DNA of 64,000 nucleotides from Bacteroidota bacterium (GTDB lineage Bacteria; Bacteroidota; Bacteroidia; AKYH767-A; JAHEYN01): NCBI GenBank assembly GCA_023251555.1, contig JAHEYN010000013.1, positions 33,300 to 97,299 of the forward strand, read 5' to 3'. Shown piece by piece: positions 33,896 to 43,088 of this stretch (position 1 is its first letter; each line of letters starts with the position of its first letter). The notes under the pieces were generated by a model. It saw only the letters and a program-made list of their open reading frames with translations, ran no database searches and was not told where the DNA came from. The position numbers and the translations under genes were made by a program.

Positions 33896-36800
33896 TTAGA
33901 ATGTTCCAAGATCAATGGGACGTATCACACCAAACCACTTGATTACCTTCTCTCCCTTTTCACCGGCATTGATATGAATAATGTACAGGCCGCTCGAAAC
34001 AGGAATCCCGGCCGTATTTTTCAAATCCCATTCAAGTGAAGTGTCAATATTGATCTTCTCGGAACCGGATCCGGAGGATACATCTGTACCAACATCCCTG
34101 ATATACCTGCGCACCATGGTACCGTTGACAGTATAAATTGAAACCGTACACTGGTTGGGCAGATTGGTAATCTTGATCCTGTTGTCCGTAGCACTCTTTT
34201 CATAGTCGGAATACGCATAATACGGATTGGGCACCACATTAATCAGATCCATAGCATCTTTTGCAACAGTAAGGTTGCTCTTGTCATTGAATAAATCTGC
34301 CGTGCTGAAAGTGTAATATGGCATTCCTTTATTAGGACCTGCTTCAACAACTATAGGGTTAGGTGTAACGATGGAATTTGCAGAATAATTGGCATTGACA
34401 GCCAGGAAAACACTGCCTGTGGAGTAGGACTTGGAATTATGGGTTACAGGTCCCATCACTACACAATACCACTTACCCGGCACAAGGGCTCCCGATGTCA
34501 TGTTCGGGCCTGACGCAAAGGGTTGGTAGGGCTTTTTCACCCTCACTCTTACCCTCAGGTCGGTAGGAATGGAGGCAGGAGTGGGAAGATTATATTCAGA
34601 CGCAAGGATAGGAGTAGCCACCCATCCTGCCTCCCTGAACACATTAATCTTACTTTGGTTCGTACCTGCGTCAAAAAGTGTTTTATACCTTGCACAACTG
34701 TCATATCTTGACTCCATGACATAAACCGAGTGCATGCCACCGAACAGTTCTGTACCCGTAGGGCTAAGCCAGTTTGATGTGGGGTTCCACAGCATGTCAT
34801 TGCCGTGTTCTCCCACCAGCCATGAGTTCTCCCCGAACATAATATTCATGCGTTCTCCTGTTTCCACATTAATGGCATAACCGGGGAACCAGCTCATCCC
34901 GCTGCCCGCCTCCGGGTTGCCATTGATGTCTTTGGAAACGCCGGAAGCACCGCCCCTGGGACTGAGTTTTGCAACAAGTCCGTCGGCAAGGGATTTTTCA
35001 CTGGATTCTTCAAGTACAATGCATCTTGTCCACTTTGATTTATCAGCGGTAAATACAAGGTCAATGCCAGGGAGATATGCCAGGTTATTGGAATTCATGG
35101 CAGTGGTGCTTGTCCACGCAGGGCCAAAGTCAGCCCCCTTGGTTCCGACACATCTCTGGTATTCACACATTTTGTAAGGAGCAACCCGCCCGTCAAGAAG
35201 TTGTTCGAAATAGCCATTAGGGTCTATTGCAACCCCGGCACCTGTGAAGTAATCGTCATCCGCTTTACATTTTGTTCCCGCAGGGTCATTGGTTTGCACC
35301 CCTCCTGCCCGGATCCAGTTAAAGATATAGCTGCCATCCTGGTCAGGAACACCGAGGAGCCAGATTTTGGTTTCATCGGCAAACTTGAGGGTAGCTTCAA
35401 TAGTCCCATTTCCCTCCAGGGGATTATCCCCTACATTTTCCGACTGCACAACATTAACCGAAAGTCCCCACTGGGGAATCAGCTGTTCGTTTCCGGAGCT
35501 GATTGTCCTGTCGGAGGAAACAACTGTTCCGTCAGCCGTATTAATCATCTCCCATCGCATGGTATCCATCTGTCCTTTTACTATGGAACCGGTACTTGTA
35601 TCCGGAACAAGTCTGAAGATAAAAGTGGATTTGGGAACCAGGACGGGATCATAAACCTTTATGTTTACCGGTCCCCGGCCGCCGAGGTAAGAAGGAGTGA
35701 AGGAGCGGCTGTAAGGGCTCGCAAGTATTTCATTTTCCGTTTCCGGGGTGAGGTCAGTATTCAGCCCACCGTTGCCCTGTCCTTCGATACGGGTAAGAGA
35801 AGGCCCGTCCCCGTATGCCGCTCCAAGCATCTGCCCGTCATTATTAGGTGCAGGATGATGGGGAATCCCGGTATAGTTGTGAATGTTTTTACGCCCGGCA
35901 AAATAGGGCTTCTTCTGCCCGTCAATGGCAGGAGCGAGCGGGTCGTTGGGATCAATGGGTTGATCGGGCCTGTAGGGCTTATACTCATTATAGGCATAGG
36001 CGATAACCGTAAAATAATATTGCTTGTGATTAATAAGAGTAGTATTCCCGGTGGCAAAGGCATCCGTGGTAATACGGAATGAGTGGGTAACGCCGCCATC
36101 CGCACCGCTAACTTCAATAACAGGCACATTTCCCCCGACAGACTGGTCAAAAGTATAATTCGTAAGGGTGGACACCTTGTCCTTGAGATCACACTGTGCT
36201 ACAAGCCTTGCTTTGTCAGGGTTGTGAATATCCGTAATACTTACAGAGTTGTCTTTCAGCTGAAATAGCTGGTACCCCTGAAAATGATACTTATTATCGA
36301 AGTTGACCGTGTCAGTCTTTACAATATGTATGTATTGCATGGTGGTAGTGTCAAGGGAGTCTTTGACACTTGAATAAACCACCCGGGCAGGGATAAGGGG
36401 ATCGGCTTCTGCATAAGCCTCATTATAATTGTTACTCGTAGATTTATTGGAGATAGAGAGAATCAGTTCCTTATCAAGTTCACGGATAGCCAGTTCGGGT
36501 GCGGTAGGACCGTCAAGCACTTTGAAGCAATTATCAAACAATGACTGCGCTTTATCATCGGCTATCTTCATAAGCTCTACCGAAGCGGTAGGCCCCCCGG
36601 AAGAAGCGCGTGCCCATACTACTCCCGTAGTAATATAGTTCACGGCACCGGGCTTGAGGGTAAACTCTCCTGCCGATTGCAGGAAACGCCTGTCGTGAGG
36701 CTGATTCCCGGAGGTAACCTCATTCCACACAGGCTGTATAGCCACGGGGCTGGCACAGGTCCCGCCGGTACCCCAGCCTATATCCTGATCGGATTTATCG

Positions 36801-38107
36801 GGGAACATGAAGTCGCATTCCGGGCCTCCGCTCAGGTGGCCGGTACCCCCGTAAGTCATGCGGGTTCCGTCTTTCCACTTGCCCTGGAGATAGTTATAAT
36901 AATGCGTTGCCGTTGAGGGATTTCCGGTAAGTGTAAAGTCATTGTTATAATAAACAAATTTAGACATGATGATTTTTTCACAGGCTTCGTCCACACTGCA
37001 GTTGTGATTATTGTCAATGCCATCTTTCTCATCTGCAAGCGGGCCCTGAAAGAAGTCAACCCCTACGGCAGGGGGATTGGAGCCATAACCTTTTTCGCCT
37101 GCAAACTGCCCCGTACCGTCTTCGTCATTGGCATCTCCGTTATAGCAGTAACCAAGGCCCCGCCCTATATCACAGCCTACATAGTCATCGTCTCCACCTC
37201 CAAGATCCGGATCAATCCATTGTCCGAAATAAGTATGCTCCACTGTATAAGTTGATTTGTTCACTATCTTATACTGGTAAAAGGTCATGTTGTTAATTTC
37301 ATCATTGGTGGTAAAGGCAAAGGCTTGTGCCTGAATCTCAAGACCTATGGGTTCTCCCCCGGTTTCCGTATGAATATTGCCTTCGTCATTAAAGATCCAC
37401 CAGAGCGTCTGGTCGCCGAAAAGCATATCCTTGTAGCCTGCATTGCCGCATGATACACACGATGCTGTTCCCGTAAGGTCATACCCGGGATAGTCCCCGT
37501 CCTGATAGTTATACAAGCCATCATTGTTATTGTCGAAGAAAGGGGCCATGCTGCTGTAATTGTTGTCATTGAAAGCTCCCGGCCATCCGCTTATTGAGAG
37601 GGGCACGGAGTAATTCGGGTCAGGCGTTCCCCCGTTTTTAGATGCATTGTACCAGGTAACAAAATCTTCCACTTCCTGGCGGGTGATTTTCCAGTGCTTG
37701 TCGAATTTAAGACATTCATCGGTGCTCACTGCGGCATTGGGATCAAGAGGGCCGGCAAAGAAATCATTGCCACTCTGGCGATATGTCATAGCTGCCACTT
37801 TCAGCTGGCCTCCGGCATCCACCCCGCCTATCCACAGAGCCCCGGCAAAAAGGGAATGGCGGCCTCCTCCCTTGGGAATTTCGTACCTTGGATTGTTCTG
37901 GAGGTCCCACCACATATCTCCACCGTTTAAAATTTTCGCCCTTACATTGTTGATGTCAATGTCCGTCTGCGAAGTGGTAGGCGCGCATCCTGCAGCCATC
38001 TTGTTTTTCACTTCATTCTTATGGCTGTCGGGAGTGCCGGTGTTTTCGTGTGCAAAAGCAGAGAAAACAAGGAGCAGTGCGGATGTTAGTAGGCCGGTAT
38101 TTTTCAT
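33896..38107 (-). CDS. Giant T9SS-secreted surface protein (1403 aa)
   Basis: The product has a signal peptide (GLLTSALLLVFSAFAHENTG) and a long mature region with no family that I can name with confidence. Residues 75-100 (GGDMWWDLQNNPRYEIPKGG, then RHSLFAGALWIGGVDAGGQL) open a region seen in many large Bacteroidota surface proteins. Acidic stretches such as FFDNNNDGLYNYQDGDYPGY and PLADEKDGIDNNHNCSVDEA look like calcium-binding loops. The last 100 residues form a T9SS type A sorting domain (LINVVPNPYYAYSDYEKS, SIYTVNGTMVRRYIRD, VSSGLYIIHINAGEKGE). It lies between a TonB-dependent receptor (21-bp gap) and a PorV/PorQ protein (33-bp gap). This suggests that all three act together at the outer membrane. 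Confidence 0.88.
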   Translation of the reverse strand: MKNTGLLTSALLLVFSAFAHENTGTPDSHKNEVKNKMAAGCAPTTSQTDIDINNVRAKILNGGDMWWDLQNNPRYEIPKGGGRHSLFAGALWIGGVDAGGQLKVAAMTYRQSGNDFFAGPLDPNAAVSTDECLKFDKHWKITRQEVEDFVTWYNASKNGGTPDPNYSVPLSISGWPGAFNDNNYSSMAPFFDNNNDGLYNYQDGDYPGYDLTGTASCVSCGNAGYKDMLFGDQTLWWIFNDEGNIHTETGGEPIGLEIQAQAFAFTTNDEINNMTFYQYKIVNKSTYTVEHTYFGQWIDPDLGGGDDDYVGCDIGRGLGYCYNGDANDEDGTGQFAGEKGYGSNPPAVGVDFFQGPLADEKDGIDNNHNCSVDEACEKIIMSKFVYYNNDFTLTGNPSTATHYYNYLQGKWKDGTRMTYGGTGHLSGGPECDFMFPDKSDQDIGWGTGGTCASPVAIQPVWNEVTSGNQPHDRRFLQSAGEFTLKPGAVNYITTGVVWARASSGGPTASVELMKIADDKAQSLFDNCFKVLDGPTAPELAIRELDKELILSISNKSTSNNYNEAYAEADPLIPARVVYSSVKDSLDTTTMQYIHIVKTDTVNFDNKYHFQGYQLFQLKDNSVSITDIHNPDKARLVAQCDLKDKVSTLTNYTFDQSVGGNVPVIEVSGADGGVTHSFRITTDAFATGNTTLINHKQYYFTVIAYAYNEYKPYRPDQPIDPNDPLAPAIDGQKKPYFAGRKNIHNYTGIPHHPAPNNDGQMLGAAYGDGPSLTRIEGQGNGGLNTDLTPETENEILASPYSRSFTPSYLGGRGPVNIKVYDPVLVPKSTFIFRLVPDTSTGSIVKGQMDTMRWEMINTADGTVVSSDRTISSGNEQLIPQWGLSVNVVQSENVGDNPLEGNGTIEATLKFADETKIWLLGVPDQDGSYIFNWIRAGGVQTNDPAGTKCKADDDYFTGAGVAIDPNGYFEQLLDGRVAPYKMCEYQRCVGTKGADFGPAWTSTTAMNSNNLAYLPGIDLVFTADKSKWTRCIVLEESSEKSLADGLVAKLSPRGGASGVSKDINGNPEAGSGMSWFPGYAINVETGERMNIMFGENSWLVGEHGNDMLWNPTSNWLSPTGTELFGGMHSVYVMESRYDSCARYKTLFDAGTNQSKINVFREAGWVATPILASEYNLPTPASIPTDLRVRVRVKKPYQPFASGPNMTSGALVPGKWYCVVMGPVTHNSKSYSTGSVFLAVNANYSANSIVTPNPIVVEAGPNKGMPYYTFSTADLFNDKSNLTVAKDAMDLINVVPNPYYAYSDYEKSATDNRIKITNLPNQCTVSIYTVNGTMVRRYIRDVGTDVSSGSGSEKINIDTSLEWDLKNTAGIPVSSGLYIIHINAGEKGEKVIKWFGVIRPIDLGTF

Positions 38108-38128
38108 ATAGTTCTTATATACGTTTAT

Positions 38129-41100
38129 TTAAAAATTAAAGGACATTCCGAGGCGCATTCTTCTCGGGAGGGCATAGTGGCTGGGCTCGTTGACTTTAAC
38201 CCTGTACAAATCCACGAATGATTGGGCATACGTTTGGGACTGTATGGCTTTCTGGGAATACGAATCGGCGAGGTAGCCGTCGTCATTGGGGTTGCCTGTG
38301 GCAGGATATACGGCGAGAACATTTTTGGTATTCAACAGGTTTTGTATCTGCAGGTACACATTCAGGTAGGTGGATTTTTTCTTCTCCCCTTCTTTTCCCC
38401 AGTGCAGTTCAATATCTCTGTCGATTTTAGCATCAATCCTGTACTGCCAGGGGAGGCGGGAGCCATTGATGGTGCCTGAAAGCTCCCGGCGCAGGGAAAT
38501 GCCGAATGCTGCCTCCTCGGTTATATTTGCCTGTTTGGTGTATGGCGTTCCGGAGCCGGCGGTAAAGAGGATATTGGCGCCGGTGGAAGCAAAAATATTT
38601 TTCCCGAACCATACCGGGCCGTTGTAGCGGTCATCACCTTTGCCGGAGCCATAGCGGAAGTCGCAGTTTACCTTAAAAGCGTGGCGCTGGTCATAGCTCA
38701 GCGGAAGAGGGATGCGGAGGTTGGGATTCCCGCCTGCAATGAGGTTAATGCCTGAGCTTGCACCTGAGCCGGTGCCATCGGCAAACTGAAGGGTATAGCT
38801 TGCGGTAAGACGGATATTTTCAATCCTTCTCAGATCATAAGAAAGAGACATCCCTTTTACAGTGCCAAAGTCAAGGTTGCCGTAGGTAAGATAACTCACG
38901 GGATAAGCATAGTTAACATTGGTAACCTGTATCAGGTCGCGTATCTCCCTGTAGAAAGCTGAGAGGCGGAACAGGGTGTTCTTGGTAAGTTTTTGCTCAA
39001 ATCCAAGTTCATATTCAGTAGTTTTCATGGGTTTCAGATCCGGGTTGGAAAGGAAAGACTGGGCACTGCTCTGTAAAAACAAATACTCGGTAGGATCGAG
39101 GCGGGCAGCAGTAGTGGGCCTTTGAGAGAGAACATCATAGTGTGCAAAAAATCTGGCCACATCGGAGATGGGAAATGAGAATGCGATACGGGGCATATAC
39201 ACATTCTGGGGTTCAAAATCCTTAAACACTTTAGGGCTTATGTTCTTGTTGGATGGATCCACAAGGTAAGGAGCTATCCTGCCGGAAGAGGTTCCTTTGG
39301 CAAGTAGGCTGGGGTCGGAAATTTCCACACCCTTGGCATCGTACCAGGTACTTTCATTGCGATACCCAAGTATTGCAGTAGGAGAAGTGACATCATTTAC
39401 ATACACCACATAATTATCCCCTATATTAGAAGGATGTGCTCCGAAATTTGTAACCTCTCCGGCGGTTTTGGTCTCATATAAAAGATACTTATCCTTGAGC
39501 ACCTTCTGGTTGGCGTCGTACCTGTCAACCCTGAGTCCCACGTTGAATACAAGATCGTAAAAGGAGAACATATCCTGCACATACCCTGCCATGTAAATGG
39601 GCTCAAAGGGCGCTATGTTACGGATGTAATTCCCATTGGCATCTTTCTTAGTGAAAAAATCATCGAAAGAAGGTTTCTTTTTTAGTTTATTGCCCAGATA
39701 ATCATACCCATAATACGCGACATAAGGGGCGCCATTATTAAGCATCTCATCGGCAGTAAACAGGCTTGTTTTGTAAGCAGAAATATCCTGGTTATCAATA
39801 TCCACCCATTGTTTCATATCAGTTATGCCGAGCGCGTTCCTGACGTTCTCATAAAAGCCAACAGTGGAACCGGCTGTATAAAGGCGATCATATTTAACGG
39901 TATCCTGGAAAATTCCGTTTACATCATACACCGGTTGTGGGTGAGCCAGATCAAGCTGGGAGTTTTTGGTATTTGCAAGCTGCCTCATCAGTGTCCAGAG
40001 GCCCACCGGACTGATACCATAGGAGCGGTCCACTCTCTGTTCATATTCCAGTCCTACCACAATGGCGTGATTTTTTTTGATATCGGCGGATCCTGATGCT
40101 GTAAGGCGGTATTGTTCCGCGTCAAAATAAGAGTATCCATTATATTCCCGTCCCGTGTTAAGCCAGAGGGAGTACACATCCTGTGATCTTGTTCCGTTTA
40201 TCAGCCCGCCCATTTGGGAAACTTCTGCGAGATTCTGGAAGGCACCTTCGGTGTTCAATTGGTAAACCTGGGTAGTGTACATGGCGGCGATGGGATTATA
40301 GTCTGCCGCCTCAAAAGTTACAGCAGTATCCCTGAATCCGCTTTGGTACCAGCCGGTCAGGATAGTTCCGTTCACTGTGTCACTCTGGAAATCATACGAA
40401 GGTGTTTTATAGGTATGAAACTTCCCGAGATAGCCATACTTAAAGACATCTCCCTTGTGAGTATCATCCTGAGTAGTTCCGGTGTTCTTAGAGTAATCAG
40501 CCTGTATAGTATAAAAGGCATTGGAGACGAGGGGGGTGGTTTTGCTGCCTGCGGCAGGAGGAGGTGTGTTAAAGCGCTGAGTAAATCTTCCGAATACTCT
40601 CCAGGCGTTATTGATAGTCTGGGGGTTATTTTCCGGGTTATACAGGGCATAAGTATTTACATATCCATGACCGGTATTATAATCCATGGAACCTCCGAAG
40701 GTCAGGTTCGTGGTGGAAGAAGGCTGAAAATCGAGCTTACCGTTCAGGCGGAGGGCATGCTGGGCCACATTTTGCCGTACTTTGATATACTCAAGATCTT
40801 CCCTGGTGATAAACTCTGCATTGCGGACAAACCCAAAACCGGTGGGGGAGGGTTTAAGAGGGTTTTCCTCGAGCCACTTCAGGGTGTCCGGGTTAATCCT
40901 CCAGGCGCCAACTGCGGAAGGGTCCGGGTCTTTGTCGTACTGGTACTCCCCTGCCAGAAAGAATCCTGCCACGGGTTTGCTTATTTTCAGGGCGGAGTCA
41001 TATTTAAGTTTCAATGGGCCGGAATAGTTGAGGCCGAGGAGGTTATGGCCGTAAGGATCCATCAGGGCGGAAGTTTCCATCTCCACTCCGCCGAAAAACT

Positions 41101-41791
41101 CTCTTGAAGGTCCGCGGGTTGTAATGTTAATCACACCTCCCACCTGGTCGCCGTACTGTGCTGGGATACCGCCGGTAATGGTGGTAATCTGTTCGATACT
41201 TGCCTTGGGCAGGTTGTAAGAACCTCTCACTTTGACACCGTCAATGTAGTAGTATGTTCCTTCGGACCTTGCACCTTTGATGTTAAGCTCGGCTCCTTCA
41301 TCAGCCTGGAACACTGCGGCCGACTGGGCTGCCATGGAGCCGATGTCACGGGTGGGAGACTCCTGTATATCTTCCCTTGTTTTGGTTGCCCCCGAAGATG
41401 TCTTTCCCTTTTCAAGGAGTTCGGGCCCGGAAATAGCAATAATCTCCACTGCTTTTTTCTGAATGGCGCTGGAGCTCATCTCTATGTCGCGGAAAGTATT
41501 CTGGTCTGCTGTAACGATCACTCCTTGTATTTCCACCGGGGTATAGCCGAGCAGCTTGGTCTTGATCGTATACTTTCCGGGAGTAATGGGCTTAATGGTA
41601 TAAAAGCCGTCGAAATCTGTGGCGGTGCCTCCTACCTGGGTTCCGTTTAATTCTACGGTAACATCGGCAAACGGCAGTGGTTCTTTGGTTTCCCTGTCGG
41701 TAATTTTTCCTTTCAGGGCACCGCTCTGGGCGAAGAGCGTGATACTTAAACAAATAAGCGGAAAGAGGAGAAGGTAAATTTTCTTTTGCAT
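38129..41791 (-). CDS. TonB-dependent receptor with carboxypeptidase-like N-domain
   Basis: This 1220-aa outer membrane receptor starts with a signal peptide (MQKKIYLLLFPLICLSITLF); the ORF track uses a Met three codons earlier. Residues 25-105 form a carboxypeptidase-regulatory-like domain (LKGKITDRETKEPLPFADVT). The plug domain follows (IQESPTRDIGSMAAQ, YYIDGVKVRGSYNLPKASIE and IPAQYGDQVGGVINITTRGP). The 22-strand barrel fills the rest and ends RRMRLGMSFNF. Such receptors import large or scarce molecules with energy from TonB; the substrate is unknown. It is the first gene of an operon with a giant T9SS protein and a PorV/PorQ protein, a set reminiscent of SusC/SusD-type pairs but without a SusD. 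Confidence 0.93.
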   Translation of the reverse strand: MQKKIYLLLFPLICLSITLFAQSGALKGKITDRETKEPLPFADVTVELNGTQVGGTATDFDGFYTIKPITPGKYTIKTKLLGYTPVEIQGVIVTADQNTFRDIEMSSSAIQKKAVEIIAISGPELLEKGKTSSGATKTREDIQESPTRDIGSMAAQSAAVFQADEGAELNIKGARSEGTYYYIDGVKVRGSYNLPKASIEQITTITGGIPAQYGDQVGGVINITTRGPSREFFGGVEMETSALMDPYGHNLLGLNYSGPLKLKYDSALKISKPVAGFFLAGEYQYDKDPDPSAVGAWRINPDTLKWLEENPLKPSPTGFGFVRNAEFITREDLEYIKVRQNVAQHALRLNGKLDFQPSSTTNLTFGGSMDYNTGHGYVNTYALYNPENNPQTINNAWRVFGRFTQRFNTPPPAAGSKTTPLVSNAFYTIQADYSKNTGTTQDDTHKGDVFKYGYLGKFHTYKTPSYDFQSDTVNGTILTGWYQSGFRDTAVTFEAADYNPIAAMYTTQVYQLNTEGAFQNLAEVSQMGGLINGTRSQDVYSLWLNTGREYNGYSYFDAEQYRLTASGSADIKKNHAIVVGLEYEQRVDRSYGISPVGLWTLMRQLANTKNSQLDLAHPQPVYDVNGIFQDTVKYDRLYTAGSTVGFYENVRNALGITDMKQWVDIDNQDISAYKTSLFTADEMLNNGAPYVAYYGYDYLGNKLKKKPSFDDFFTKKDANGNYIRNIAPFEPIYMAGYVQDMFSFYDLVFNVGLRVDRYDANQKVLKDKYLLYETKTAGEVTNFGAHPSNIGDNYVVYVNDVTSPTAILGYRNESTWYDAKGVEISDPSLLAKGTSSGRIAPYLVDPSNKNISPKVFKDFEPQNVYMPRIAFSFPISDVARFFAHYDVLSQRPTTAARLDPTEYLFLQSSAQSFLSNPDLKPMKTTEYELGFEQKLTKNTLFRLSAFYREIRDLIQVTNVNYAYPVSYLTYGNLDFGTVKGMSLSYDLRRIENIRLTASYTLQFADGTGSGASSGINLIAGGNPNLRIPLPLSYDQRHAFKVNCDFRYGSGKGDDRYNGPVWFGKNIFASTGANILFTAGSGTPYTKQANITEEAAFGISLRRELSGTINGSRLPWQYRIDAKIDRDIELHWGKEGEKKKSTYLNVYLQIQNLLNTKNVLAVYPATGNPNDDGYLADSYSQKAIQSQTYAQSFVDLYRVKVNEPSHYALPRRMRLGMSFNF

Positions 41792-42016
41792 ATAATTCAA
41801 TACTATATTATTACGGGAAAGCAGCTTATTTAAGGGGGGGTGGTTGATAAATTATAGAGGTTGGTAAAAGTAAAATAATTAACCTTTATTTCAAAAAATA
41901 ATACGGGAGGTCGCATAGAAAGGCAAAAACTTATTCCGGGAATGACAATGGAAACGATCCCTGTCCCATAAACTTTTTTGCTGTTACTGACAATGCCATA
42001 CTGTTAAATTGTGTAA

Positions 42017-42175
42017 AGTCAATGCAATATTTTTCTTGAAGGCAACCGGCAGGGATATGAGAAAGGCTTACGTTCCAAGTATGGGAATCAGATTATCGAA
42101 CTTCTTGATTTGCAAAAGAATAATTATATGAAATTCGGCAGGTGGGAATACGAGATTTTGATACAGGAATATTAA
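42017..42175 (+). pseudogene. C-terminal fragment of an unidentified protein
   Basis: The frame has 52 codons without an initiation codon near its beginning, bounded upstream by a stop. It encodes a protein-like tail (NRQGYEKGLRSKYGNQIIEL, then LDLQKNNYMKFGRWEYEILI, ending QEY). The amino-acid mix looks like real protein rather than random sequence. No family is recognised. It lies just upstream of the small HTH gene, which suggests the remains of a mobile or accessory unit. The call is tentative. Confidence 0.35.
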
Positions 42176-42196
42176 AAAAAGTTTAAAAATAAATAC

Positions 42197-42226
42197 TTGC
42201 AACTTAAAATATTAAACTTATATTTG
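42197..42226 (+). promoter_or_regulatory. Consensus Bacteroidota promoter for a leaderless small HTH gene
   Basis: TTG (42197-42199), a spacer of 19 bp and TATATTTG (42219-42226) match the phylum consensus well. Only 4 bp separate the -7 box from the ATG at 42231, so transcription should begin at or next to the start codon. Confidence 0.65.
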
Positions 42227-42230
42227 CAGC

Positions 42231-42392
42231 ATGAATCCAAAAGACTTAGTAACAGTAAGACAATTTGCAGAGATGAACGGCATCTCGGTGCAATATGTCT
42301 ATCAGCTTATCCGCAGCAAAAAAGCATTTGACGGACAACCTGTAAAGCATGTAGAAATAGCTGGCAAACATTTCATCGTAAAAACTAAATAA
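42231..42392 (+). CDS. Small helix-turn-helix protein (53 aa), excisionase-like
   Basis: This gene is absent from the ORF track because of its size. It encodes MNPKDLVTVRQFAEMNGISV, followed by QYVYQLIRSKKAFDGQPVKH and VEIAGKHFIVKTK. The order helix, NGIS turn, QYVYQLIRSKK recognition helix and short beta wing (VKHVEIAGKHFIV) is that of MerR/excisionase-type DNA-binding modules. Its promoter matches consensus and leaves almost no leader. It stands alone next to a gene fragment; a role in controlling a lost mobile element is possible but not shown. Confidence 0.72.
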   Translation: MNPKDLVTVRQFAEMNGISVQYVYQLIRSKKAFDGQPVKHVEIAGKHFIVKTK

Positions 42393-42464
42393 AAAAACTA
42401 AGGGTGAAAAGACGTTATTAATAGGAAGAAAAACTTAATACAGTTAGAAGCTCCTAAATAGGGA

Positions 42465-42773
42465 TTACTTTCCCGTGCGTTGTCTTCTCCATATCCGCTC
42501 CCACCAGCGTCTTCCCATATTTTTATTATTGCGTTCGGAAATTTTTTTACTCTCTTTCATACGTTTGCGTACGGCCTTGGTCTGGATCTCATATTGCCTC
42601 TTCCGGCCCTCTATGTCCGACTGGTTTGCCTTGCTGATTTGCTCCTGCCTTTTCTTTTCTGCCTGCTTCTGCTTTTTGGTTTTGGGAGCATCATGCGCAG
42701 GCTCCTGAGCGGCAGCAAACAATGGTGTACACAAACAGAGTAAAAAGGCAGCGTGTAAAGAAAATTTCCGCAT
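42465..42773 (-). CDS. Small secreted, highly basic hypothetical protein
   Basis: The start at 42773 (MRKFSLHAAFLLCLCTPLFA) gives a good signal peptide; the ORF-track start is nine residues earlier. After cleavage the mature protein of about 80 residues is almost entirely charged, with many Lys, Arg, Glu and Gln (KKQKQAEKKRQEQISKANQS, MKESKKISERNNKNMGRRWW). It is predicted to be one long helix. I do not recognise a family. Its neighbour is a metal-binding lipoprotein on the same strand, ending 14 bp upstream. Confidence 0.7.
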   Translation of the reverse strand: MRKFSLHAAFLLCLCTPLFAAAQEPAHDAPKTKKQKQAEKKRQEQISKANQSDIEGRKRQYEIQTKAVRKRMKESKKISERNNKNMGRRWWERIWRRQRTGK

Positions 42774-42786
42774 GTGGGAATGCCTG

Positions 42787-43011
42787 TTATTTTTTCTCAA
42801 GCGGCATCCCGCATTTGGAGCAATTACCGGGCTGGGTACTCTTTATGTCCGTATCCATGGGGCAAACATACATAGCCTGTTCAGCAGACTGAATGCCCGA
42901 AGAAGAATCAGGGGAAACTGTGTCCTGTTTTTGCCCGGTGGAATGGCATCCTCCCGCATAAAGGCTTGCTGCCAAAATAAGTACAGACAAGGGTTTTAAG
43001 CATTTTTTCAT
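42787..43011 (-). CDS. Small lipoprotein with heavy-metal-binding domain
   Basis: The 74-aa product begins with a lipoprotein signal ending in YAGGC. The last 30 residues carry the heavy-metal-binding (HMBD) motif: MYVCPMDTD, then QPGNCSKCGMPLEKK, with three Cys and Met residues arranged as in copper-efflux and CusB-type proteins. It probably binds Cu or a similar ion at the outer membrane or periplasm, by comparison with the family. It is divergent from era and precedes a small basic secreted protein on the same strand. Confidence 0.88.
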   Translation of the reverse strand: MKKCLKPLSVLILAASLYAGGCHSTGQKQDTVSPDSSSGIQSAEQAMYVCPMDTDIKSTQPGNCSKCGMPLEKK

Positions 43012-43088
43012 AATGGTATTATTTATCGGTTATATTGTGAAGCAAATATATATTTTGTTCCTTTGCCGTCCAATAAAAATACACAGAA

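Larger units (their letters stand above)
41792..42230. other. Intergenic region with a C8 tract and a gene fragment
   Basis: Apart from the fragment at 42017-42175 and the promoter at 42197-42226, I see no gene here. A run of eight G on the plus strand (41834-41841) lies 43 bp upstream of the receptor start codon, which is read on the other strand. The region is AT-rich. Confidence 0.55.
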
